Assembly: GCA_016715995.1 (NCBI GenBank)
Contig: JADJXF010000009.1
Span: 62,001 to 126,000, forward strand
Source: Flavobacteriales bacterium
GTDB taxonomy: Bacteria; Bacteroidota; Bacteroidia; Flavobacteriales_F; PHOS-HE28
DNA: 64,000 bases
Reading direction: 5' to 3'
Below, one piece after another: positions 31,986 through 40,041 of the stretch. The notes beneath the pieces are model-generated. The model did no database searches. It was given only the letters and a program-made list of their open reading frames with translations, and was not told the DNA's origin. Within the stretch, counting starts at the first letter, position 1. Each line of letters starts with the position of its first letter. Both the position numbers and the translations under genes were made by a program.

Positions 31986-34900
31986 TCAGTGCTTCACGAA
32001 GCGCTTACGGCCCAGACTTCCATTGGCCTGGCTCACCTCGATGAAGTACGACCCCGCATCGACCTGATTCAGCGGCACCTGCAGGAGCTGGGTTCCTTCC
32101 GAGGCGCCCGTGTTTCCAGAAAGCACCAATCGTCCGGCCGCATCGCTCACCCTCCAGTTCACCTTCCCTTCAGTCATTGTCTCGAAGGTGATATTGAGCT
32201 CGTTGGTCGCGGGATTGGGGAATACGCTGAAGGCAGCATCACCCGTGCGGACGAAGACTGGCACCACCTGCGAGTGCGTGGATTCGCCGTTCAGATCCAC
32301 CTGTTCCAGGCGATAGTAGGACAAGCCCGTGTACGGCGCATCGTCCACCGTGGCGTAAGAGATGGGGGTCATGGAATTCCCGGCGGCCTGCACTCGCCCG
32401 ATCGTCTCGAACGCTTGGCCATCGCGCGAGCGCTGCACCATGAAATGCGAGCTTCCCGATTCGGTGGCCGTGCTCCATGCAAGCTCCACCACGGAGTTGA
32501 CCGCATGCGCGCCGAACGAGATGAACTCAACGGGAAGCAGGGTGCAGTCAATGGATGCACAGGGCGGATTCGCTCCCACGCCGCACCCAGGCGCATACGT
32601 GAAGGTCAGGTCGAACGCGAAGCCGGTCATGTACCAGTTGTCCACGTACAGGATGTAGTAATCCCCGAAACTCACATTGATGTACTGCGTCCAGCTATCG
32701 CCGAACACGCCTTCGGTGAAATCCGTCGCTGTCCAATTCAATCCGGTCAAGGAGGGGCCATCCGCCCAAGAGCAGCGCAACGGCAGTCCTGTTGGCGGGC
32801 AAGTGATGGAGGAGTACGGCCCCCAGAGGCCGAAGTCGTAATCGGAGATGCCGTAGGGGAAGGGATTGATGGTGAACCCGAGTTGGCCGGCAGCAGTGGC
32901 CTGGAAGGTGTACCATACACCACGGCGCTCGTTGGTAACCAAGCAGCCACGATTCGAAGGGCTCAAATCGGCCACACTCCCGGTATTCTGCGGATTCGCG
33001 CTCTGCGCCGTGTTGCTGCACACATGCACGGCCCCGATGCAGTCCTCATGCGGCGCAGGGGGAAGGTTGCACGTCCCGTTCACCGTCAATCCGAAGACGG
33101 TGCCGGTAGCTGGCGTTGTGCCACTGCTGAAGAGGATGCCTCCGTTGGCTGCGGCGAGCTGATAGGAAATCTGGTTCTGGAAGCCTCCAACCGCCGCGTA
33201 GGTGAGCGTGACCACCTGGCCGAGATTGGCGGCGAAGGAGATGGTCCCGAGCGCGCTTGAGATGGTGTAGGGTGTGCAAACGCCATCCACGCAAACCGTT
33301 ACGGTGCTGCCGTTCCAGCCGTCGCCGGCTGAATCGAACATACGCAGCGTGTAGTAGCAGTTGCCCGGCGGCGGATCGGAACGTCGCGCGCAGATCTGGA
33401 AGCTGCCGTCGGCGGCGCCCTCGCGCCAAACGCGCACATAGAGCACCGTGGCGGTGTTCGCTGCGAAGTGCGTGCCCGAGGTCAACGTGATGATGGGCAT
33501 CGCTGAGCCGGCGGTGGGATTGTTCGTGGCGCACAGGATCTGGGTGAGCGACAGTGATCCGGTGCATACGCCGGCAGCACTGTACACGGCCATGGCGCCG
33601 TTGGTCATCGTGCCTGCATAGGTGTCAAGAACAATGTTCGTTCCCGCGGGCACAGCAGGCACATTGATCGTGTACCATACATCGTTCGTGGCCGGCGGTG
33701 CGCACGTCGGCGCCGGCACGGAACTGTGTTCGCCACCCAAGGACACCGGCGTAGTCGTGGCCTGTGTGTTCGTCTGGCCGGAGAAGAGGCAACCGTAGTT
33801 CACCGGCAGGTTGATCGCGCCGCACGGATTGTTGTTCGCGGGCGCTACTGCGGGGGATGCGCAGATGGAGAAGTTACCGAAGAGCGCGTTGCGGTGCCAG
33901 ACGCGCACATACAGAATTGTGTTGTCAACGATGGTTGTCCCATTCTGCAGAATCTGCAATGAAGGCTGGGTTGGGAAGGTGGGAGCACTGCACGCGCCGA
34001 CTACCTGTGCCAGACTCCCGCAAGCACCGATGTAGACCGCCATGGCCAGATTGTTCAATTCTGTGCTGGACAGGAAGATGTTGACCCCTTCACCCACTGG
34101 CACCTGCACGGTGTACCAGATGTCGTTGTATGGGCCGGTGCCACAAGACGGATTGCCAATGGCCGTGGCCGTGGCGCTCTGATTGGTGCCGCTGACCGGG
34201 ACGCACCCCGCCGTAACAGGTACGGGCACCGCGTTGCATGGCTCGTCGTTCGGGGGCAGGATCGGCTCATAGGCGCAGATCTCGAAGGTGCCACCATTGC
34301 CAGCGGCAAACTGCGCCCACACGCGGATATACACGGTCTGTAAGGCCAGCGCGGGGAGATTGAACTCCACATAGGGTTGAAGAACGCCTGCTGCTATGTC
34401 GCCGTTGCACGCGACCGAATTCCAACTCGCAAGGGCGGCGTTGCATGCGGTCGTGGAGTAGATCGCCATTGCGAGATTGGTTGCACCGGACAAGGCAGTT
34501 TGCACGGCCAAACGCCCAGTGCCGGGCACGATCGCGCTGTACCATACATCAGAAGCCGTGAAACTGACGCAGGCTGAGACTGGGCCCGGCGTCGCCGTGC
34601 CCGTAGCCCATGAAGTGGTGGTGCCGAACATGGTGCAACCGCCGCCTACGGTCAGTGGAACGGCACCGCACGGGTTGTCATTCGCGGGAGCTGGAGGCGC
34701 CGGGGCGCAGGTGACCGTGATGGTGCCGCATTGCACGGGAGTGGATACACAAGCGTTGCCGCTCCCGTTATTCTCGAAGATCCGAATCAAATAGGAGTTC
34801 GTAGTGGTCGGCACGAAGGTCAACTGTGCATGGCCCCCCGGGCTGCAGCCATCATCATTCGAGGTCACAAAACCCGTGGATGTCGACGAGAAGGTCGGAG

Positions 34901-35462
34901 CATCATCAGCTACGACACTCAAAGTGGAGTTCCATGGCGTGCCGGAACCGCACAGGCTGATGGTATAAACATTCCCGACGCACATGAACAGCCGCGCATA
35001 TTGGTTGGTGCAGATGTTGGCGGTGAAGAGCGAGGGACAGACCGAGCAATTCACACCCGTAGGTTGAACGGTGGCCGCCGGAGGGAAATTCGATGAATAT
35101 GCAGGAAACGTGAAGGTGAGTGTCACGCTTCCGTTGGTGGCTGTGGCCGGCAGGCTGAGCGTGGAGGATCCGCATGCGCCGCTCAAAGTGGTTCCTGGCT
35201 GAATTCCAGGTCCGGAAACGATGGCGCCGTTGAGTGCGGTATTGCAGCTGCCGATGGCAATAGCTGTAGAGAGGTTTGTGATGGAGCAGAACCGGGTGAC
35301 AGACGTGGTCGCGGGAACGCTATTGGCGGTCCAGGCGGGATTGCCCACTTGAGCAGTGGCTCCCATGGCCGCGCCCGTGCAAGGCAGGGTCTGGCCATGG
35401 CTGGTGGAGCCGAGAAGGAAGCCGAGAAAGAGGGTCAGGCAGGCGTAGCGAAGGCTCCTCAT
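31986..35462 (-). CDS. Large T9SS type A cargo protein, paralog 1 of 4
   Basis: 1158 residues with signal peptide (FLGFLLGSTSHGQ). Order: an N-terminal Cys-rich module shared with paralog 2, three repeats of about 130 residues starting NDNPCGA/NDEPCNA/NNNPCGA with a central DVWY/DIWY and VYIRVW/LYVRVW near the end (PPC-like), a GDGWNG module, a DCIG module with DYDFGLWGPY, a fibronectin-like segment (WSTATESGSSHF), and a type A sorting domain starting VFPNPATNE and ending RFVKH. Nothing enzymatic is visible. Unlike paralogs 2-4, no small exported gene precedes it; instead there is a 243-base gap with the terminator of paralog 2. Confidence 0.88.
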   Translation of the reverse strand: MRSLRYACLTLFLGFLLGSTSHGQTLPCTGAAMGATAQVGNPAWTANSVPATTSVTRFCSITNLSTAIAIGSCNTALNGAIVSGPGIQPGTTLSGACGSSTLSLPATATNGSVTLTFTFPAYSSNFPPAATVQPTGVNCSVCPSLFTANICTNQYARLFMCVGNVYTISLCGSGTPWNSTLSVVADDAPTFSSTSTGFVTSNDDGCSPGGHAQLTFVPTTTNSYLIRIFENNGSGNACVSTPVQCGTITVTCAPAPPAPANDNPCGAVPLTVGGGCTMFGTTTSWATGTATPGPVSACVSFTASDVWYSAIVPGTGRLAVQTALSGATNLAMAIYSTTACNAALASWNSVACNGDIAAGVLQPYVEFNLPALALQTVYIRVWAQFAAGNGGTFEICAYEPILPPNDEPCNAVPVPVTAGCVPVSGTNQSATATAIGNPSCGTGPYNDIWYTVQVPVGEGVNIFLSSTELNNLAMAVYIGACGSLAQVVGACSAPTFPTQPSLQILQNGTTIVDNTILYVRVWHRNALFGNFSICASPAVAPANNNPCGAINLPVNYGCLFSGQTNTQATTTPVSLGGEHSSVPAPTCAPPATNDVWYTINVPAVPAGTNIVLDTYAGTMTNGAMAVYSAAGVCTGSLSLTQILCATNNPTAGSAMPIITLTSGTHFAANTATVLYVRVWREGAADGSFQICARRSDPPPGNCYYTLRMFDSAGDGWNGSTVTVCVDGVCTPYTISSALGTISFAANLGQVVTLTYAAVGGFQNQISYQLAAANGGILFSSGTTPATGTVFGLTVNGTCNLPPAPHEDCIGAVHVCSNTAQSANPQNTGSVADLSPSNRGCLVTNERRGVWYTFQATAAGQLGFTINPFPYGISDYDFGLWGPYSSITCPPTGLPLRCSWADGPSLTGLNWTATDFTEGVFGDSWTQYINVSFGDYYILYVDNWYMTGFAFDLTFTYAPGCGVGANPPCASIDCTLLPVEFISFGAHAVNSVVELAWSTATESGSSHFMVQRSRDGQAFETIGRVQAAGNSMTPISYATVDDAPYTGLSYYRLEQVDLNGESTHSQVVPVFVRTGDAAFSVFPNPATNELNITFETMTEGKVNWRVSDAAGRLVLSGNTGASEGTQLLQVPLNQVDAGSYFIEVSQANGSLGRKRFVKH

Positions 35463-35606
35463 GACTATTGGACGTTTTGAGGTTCAAGGGTTGCGTGCCC
35501 AATGCATTTCATGATGCGCATGCCCAGGTGATTGCGTAGGTCTGATAACAGTTCTATCCGGTGGCTTGTTCAAGAGGCCAATATACAAGCAACCGCCTTC
35601 AAGGCA

Positions 35607-35614
35607 CGAATATA
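35607..35614 (-). promoter_or_regulatory. Candidate -7 promoter element (TATATTCG) before paralog 1
   Basis: TATATTCG on the minus strand in the 243-base gap, 144 bases upstream of the ATG at 35462. A second similar box, TATATTGG, lies at 35578-35585. No -33 element at proper spacing was seen, so this is weak. Confidence 0.25.
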
Positions 35615-35640
35615 CACTTGCCAGGGTCCTGATAATCAAA

Positions 35641-35673
35641 CGAAAGGCCCGTTGGATTCCAACGGGCCTTTCG
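35641..35673 (-). terminator. Terminator after T9SS paralog 2
   Basis: CGAAAGGCCCGTTGG (35641-35655) pairs perfectly with CCAACGGGCCTTTCG (35659-35673), a 15-bp stem with a 3-base loop. It is 31 bases downstream of the stop at 35705. Confidence 0.85.
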
Positions 35674-35704
35674 TACGGTACGGAAATCTTGACTCGGCGG
35701 TAAA

Positions 35705-38700
35705 CTAGTCCTTGACGAAGCGGGCTTGTCCGATGATGGATCCACGTTCGTCCAGCAGTTCCAGCTGGTAGAATCCTGCGTCCATGCCGAGCTGCACTTC
35801 GAACTGATTGTTGCCCGGGTTCAATCCCGTTCGGCCATCCTGCACCAAACGTCCGCTTGCATCGCTGATGCGCCAACGCATTGTTTCCAACTCTGTGGAT
35901 TCGAAGGCTACCCATAGGCTTGAACCAGCTGGATTCGGAAACACCTGCACCGGCACCTGCAACCAACCGAAGCGGACAGGGATGGTCCTTGAGAGCGCAA
36001 TCGAACCATCCAGATCCACCATGGCCAAGCGGTAATGATTCAAACCGATCATCGGTGCAGGGTCAACATGGTGGTATTGCGATGCTGCACCGGTGTTGCC
36101 CACCGCAGCCACCAGGCCAATCGATTGGAAGGCCACGCCGTCGTCAGACCGCTCCACTACGAAATGCGAAGCACCCTGCTCGCTGGCGGTGATCCACTTC
36201 AGGTCGACCGATCGCTGGCCGGGTATCGCAGTGAAGTCGAGCAGCTCGATTGGGAGCGTGCAATCGAGGATGTTCGTCGGGTTATTGTTCCATTGCAAGC
36301 TGAAGGCGATCCCATTCCGCGACCAGTTATCCACATAGAGCAGGTACGTCTGGTTCGCCAGCACATTGATGAATTGCGAGAAGGGCGATCCAATGGCGCC
36401 CACGGAGGGTTGCAGGCTGGTGTAGTTGAGGCCGGTGGGACCCGTTGTCGCCGACCAGTTGCAGCGGATGGGTTGGCTGGAAGGTGGGCACGGGGGTATC
36501 AACGTAGAGTAAGGACCCCATACCGCGAAGTCATAGTCCGTGCCTCCGGGTACATTCAACGTGAAGGCAAGCGTACCGGCGGCGTTCGTGGTGAACCGGA
36601 ACCAGACACCTTGCTGCTCACCAGCCAGGCAGCCGTCATTCGATGAGTTCAGATCAGCAACGTTGCCGGTATTGGAGGGGTTGTAGTTGATCAGCTGGTT
36701 GTTGCACACGGTCACGGCTCCTAGGCAATCGGATACCGGAGCAGGAGGCACATTGCAGGTTGAGTTCACTGTGACCCCGAACTGGAATCCGGCCACCGGG
36801 GTGGCGGGGCTGCTGTGCAGCAGGAATCCATTGCTCGCCACCACGTTGAAGGCCACCTGGTTCTGGAAACCGCCTACGGGCGTATAGTTGAGCGTGATCA
36901 CATCGCCCAGATTCGCCCCGAAGATGACCGTGGAGAGTGCGCCGTACACGGTGTAGTCCGTGCAGACCCCAGCAACGCAGAGGGTCAGGAAACCACCGTT
37001 CCAGCCATCACCGGCCACATCGCTCATGTTCAAGGTGTAGAAGCAACCGGCTGGAGGAGCCGGATTGCTTGCGCAGATCTGGAAGGTGCCGTCGTTATTG
37101 GTTTGGCGCCATACGCGTATGTAGACGGTAGTGCCAGGCGCAAGGCCGGTCACCGTGGTGCGAGGCATCAAGGCGCCGTTGGTGCTTCCTGCAATCACAC
37201 AGCCACCTTGCCCAACCGGTACCTGCGTGAGCGATAGATTGCTTCCTCCGCAGGAACCAGTGGCTGTGTAAACGGCAATGGCCGCATCGTTCAACTGACC
37301 ATTGTCCGAGTCGATGACCAACTGGCCGCTGGCCGGTATCACCGCCGTGAACCAGACATCGCTGTTGTAAGGGCCAGCCGCGCACGAAGGATTCGGAATA
37401 GAGACGACGCCGACTGCTGTTCCGCCGGTGACCGTGGCGAACTGCGTGGTGTATGGCGCAGGGAAGTTGCAACCAGTGCTCACGGGCAGCGCAAAGGCTC
37501 CGCATGGGTCGTCGTTGGTCGGCGGGTCATTGCGGATTGCGCAGATGCTCGCGGTTCCGAATGCCGTTGTCTTGTTCCAGAGCCGCACATAATACGTATT
37601 GCCAGTGGGGCCAGATATGGTTAGGCTCGGCATGTTACTCGCCCCGAAGTTGTCATTGCACGCCACTTCAGTAAGGGTGCCAGACACCGGCGCGCACAAC
37701 GTGCCACTCGTGAGGGTATAAACCGCCATCGCCATGTCCGTGAGCGATCCGGCCTGTGTATTCAAGGTGACGCTTCCCGTTGGTCCGGGACCAGGCATCA
37801 CTACACTGAACCAAACATCACCTCCGGCTACTGGTGTTCCACACGATGGGGTCGCAGGACTGGTGGTCAAGTTCACGTCGAGCGGCAATGCGCTTTCCGT
37901 GGTGAACGACTGCAGGGAGCAATTCACATTCACCGGCAGCACGATGGCCCCGCATGGGTTGTCATTCGGTGGCGGCACGGGTTCGTAAACGCAAATCCTG
38001 AACGATCCAGTGTTCTGTATGCCGCTATTGGACCAGACCCGGATGTAGACAACCAAACCAGGGGCAAGGCCACTGAGCGACAAGAACGGGTTCAGGATCC
38101 CCGGGCTGCTGTCGTCATTGCAGCTTCCGCAGTAATTCGGACTGCCGCCTAGCTGGGTGAGCAGCACACCCGGTGTGCCGGTATACACCGCCATAGCGAT
38201 GTTGCCCGCGCTGATCAGTTCCGTTTGGATGCCCAATGTTCCCAAAGGACCGATGGTGGTCTGGAACCAGACATCGGAACCGGAGTAATTACCGCTGTTG
38301 GCAACACCGCAGGTGGGACCGCAGCTGACCGGAGTGGTGGGTGTAACAGTTCCTGAAGAGCCCGTGGAAAAGGCATTCGTGGCCGGAACGAAGTTGCAAG
38401 TAGAGGAAAGCGGAAGCACCACAGCGCCTGTCGGCTCATCGTTCGGTGGCGGTGCTGGATTGATGGCGCATTGGATCTGGATCGTGCCGCAAAGCCCATT
38501 GTTCACCGAGCAGGCATTCTGGAACACCCGCACCGCGTACTGCCCATTGGCACTCGGAATGAAATTCAGGACAGCCTGTCCCCCTGGTGTGCCACAACCA
38601 TCGTTATCAAACGTCGGAAATCCGGGGGCCGCAGCAGTGCCGGCCGGAGTCGTCACGGTAATGGTGGAATTCCAAGCACCAGCTCCGCACATGGAGAAGG

Positions 38701-39409
38701 TGTAATTGTTCCCAGCGCACATGTAATAATAGAAGTACTGACCTGCGCAGATGGTGGTCTCGAACGTGGCCGGGCAGATGGAGCAGCTCTGGAAGTTGGT
38801 GATGCCGACCGTGGGAGGTGGGAAGTTGCTCGTGTAGGGTGGCAATGTGAAGGTGTAGGTCGCTCCGGAAGGCCCATTGCTGCCGGTGGCGGCGTTGCTC
38901 ATCGTCATGTTCGGGCATGTGCCGCCCGTGATGGTAGTGCCCGGCGGAATGAAGGGCCCGCTGATCGGGGTGCCCACCATCCACGAAGCGAGGCAACCAC
39001 CTAACTGAATGACATTGCTGCCGTTGGTCACAACCCCTATTCGTGTGACTGTGGTTGCCGCTGGCGCGGTGAAGGCCCCCCAATTGTTGAACGAGAACCC
39101 AGCCACACTTGCCTGCGTGGCAGTTGCGAGCGCAGGAGCGATGGAGAACTGCGTCCCATTGATGATGGAAGTCACGGTTGCACCGGCGGGGATGCCGGGA
39201 CCCGATAAGATCATGCCCACCGTCATGCCAGCCGTGCTGGCCACCGTTATTGTTGAGGTGTTGATTGTCGTTGATGCAGTGAACGTCTGTACCTCCGGAG
39301 TCTGCCCGGCTGGGGTACCGGGAATGGCACCTAGGCACTGCGCCTTGGCCGACCCTGTGACCAGGATCAGCGCTCCGAACAGAAGAACAATCGAGTCAAG
39401 TCTTTTCAT
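35705..39409 (-). CDS. Large T9SS type A cargo protein, paralog 2 of 4
   Basis: 1234 residues with signal peptide (LLFGALILVTGSAKAQ). The N-terminal module (TCPNMTMSN, SNFPPPTVG, SICPATFETTICAGQY) resembles that of paralog 1. Three PPC-like repeats begin NDEPTGA, NDNPCGA and NDDPCGA. Then follow the module CFYTLNMSDVAGDGWNGG, the DCLGAVTVC module with YDFAVWGPY, a fibronectin-like segment (WITASEQGASHF) and a type A sorting domain ending RFVKD. The start is 12 bases after the stop of small exported protein A, indicating an operon. Confidence 0.88.
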   Translation of the reverse strand: MKRLDSIVLLFGALILVTGSAKAQCLGAIPGTPAGQTPEVQTFTASTTINTSTITVASTAGMTVGMILSGPGIPAGATVTSIINGTQFSIAPALATATQASVAGFSFNNWGAFTAPAATTVTRIGVVTNGSNVIQLGGCLASWMVGTPISGPFIPPGTTITGGTCPNMTMSNAATGSNGPSGATYTFTLPPYTSNFPPPTVGITNFQSCSICPATFETTICAGQYFYYYMCAGNNYTFSMCGAGAWNSTITVTTPAGTAAAPGFPTFDNDGCGTPGGQAVLNFIPSANGQYAVRVFQNACSVNNGLCGTIQIQCAINPAPPPNDEPTGAVVLPLSSTCNFVPATNAFSTGSSGTVTPTTPVSCGPTCGVANSGNYSGSDVWFQTTIGPLGTLGIQTELISAGNIAMAVYTGTPGVLLTQLGGSPNYCGSCNDDSSPGILNPFLSLSGLAPGLVVYIRVWSNSGIQNTGSFRICVYEPVPPPNDNPCGAIVLPVNVNCSLQSFTTESALPLDVNLTTSPATPSCGTPVAGGDVWFSVVMPGPGPTGSVTLNTQAGSLTDMAMAVYTLTSGTLCAPVSGTLTEVACNDNFGASNMPSLTISGPTGNTYYVRLWNKTTAFGTASICAIRNDPPTNDDPCGAFALPVSTGCNFPAPYTTQFATVTGGTAVGVVSIPNPSCAAGPYNSDVWFTAVIPASGQLVIDSDNGQLNDAAIAVYTATGSCGGSNLSLTQVPVGQGGCVIAGSTNGALMPRTTVTGLAPGTTVYIRVWRQTNNDGTFQICASNPAPPAGCFYTLNMSDVAGDGWNGGFLTLCVAGVCTDYTVYGALSTVIFGANLGDVITLNYTPVGGFQNQVAFNVVASNGFLLHSSPATPVAGFQFGVTVNSTCNVPPAPVSDCLGAVTVCNNQLINYNPSNTGNVADLNSSNDGCLAGEQQGVWFRFTTNAAGTLAFTLNVPGGTDYDFAVWGPYSTLIPPCPPSSQPIRCNWSATTGPTGLNYTSLQPSVGAIGSPFSQFINVLANQTYLLYVDNWSRNGIAFSLQWNNNPTNILDCTLPIELLDFTAIPGQRSVDLKWITASEQGASHFVVERSDDGVAFQSIGLVAAVGNTGAASQYHHVDPAPMIGLNHYRLAMVDLDGSIALSRTIPVRFGWLQVPVQVFPNPAGSSLWVAFESTELETMRWRISDASGRLVQDGRTGLNPGNNQFEVQLGMDAGFYQLELLDERGSIIGQARFVKD

Positions 39410-39421
39410 CCGTGACGCTGG

Positions 39422-39868
39422 TTATCGAGGGCTCAGATGAACCGGAATAGCGCTGATTGTCTGCTCAGGATGCGCGGTATTCCACTCCGCAACGGCGGCT
39501 TGGTACCGAGCCAGGTCATCGGCATCGTTACCGGTGCTTACGTACACAGGAACCGCAGGAGTGGCGTTGATGCCCAAGCTCTCCGCGCTCCGAAGGCCGG
39601 GTTGCAGGGCGATGCCTGTGCTGGTGATGGCGGAACGATACACCTGCTCGCCTTGCATGTTCGGCGATTTCACCTGCAGGATGGTCATGTCATCCGAATG
39701 GAAGACCTCGGCCTGTGCATCCACGTTCATCACCGCTTCGATGATGAACTTGTACTGCGACCGGTTGACCGGTGCTTCGGCTTGAAAGAATAGGAAGCCT
39801 GGCGACTGCCCGAAACCGACGAGCGCCGCAGCGGTCACGACCGAGGAGAGTAGGGTGCGTAGCAACAT
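39422..39868 (-). CDS. Small exported protein A with Cys-less HMA/ferredoxin-like pattern, partner of paralog 2
   Basis: 148 residues with signal peptide (VVTAAALVGFGQS). After FFQAEAPVNRSQ comes an alternating beta-alpha pattern (FIIEAVMNVDAQAEVFHSDD, ILQVKSP, YRSAITSTGIAL) resembling a heavy-metal-associated domain but without cysteines. The C-terminal part has STGND-x-DDLARY-x-x-A-x-x-x-W-x-x-x-x-P, shared with protein B. It is encoded 12 bases upstream of paralog 2 and is probably co-expressed with it. Function unknown; an accessory or adaptor role for the large protein is inference. Confidence 0.75.
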   Translation of the reverse strand: MLLRTLLSSVVTAAALVGFGQSPGFLFFQAEAPVNRSQYKFIIEAVMNVDAQAEVFHSDDMTILQVKSPNMQGEQVYRSAITSTGIALQPGLRSAESLGINATPAVPVYVSTGNDADDLARYQAAVAEWNTAHPEQTISAIPVHLSPR

Positions 39869-39899
39869 GACGATGTGTTAACTGGATGGGTGGTGGGCG

Positions 39900-39908
39900 C
39901 GAAAGTTA
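39900..39908 (-). promoter_or_regulatory. Candidate -7 promoter element (TAACTTTCG) for protein A and paralog 2
   Basis: TAACTTTCG on the minus strand, 31 bases upstream of the ATG at 39868, in a 174-base gap after paralog 3. Confidence 0.35.
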
Positions 39909-40041
39909 CCTTACGGATTGAGTAGGAATGTTACCGTCGCCAACGCCTTGTCAACCAGGAAGATTGGACTTCCGATTCTCGCCTCTGTGAGGCGAAGACG
40001 TTAATCCATCGCAAGGTTGCCTCGCAGGGGCCTGGTCTGCT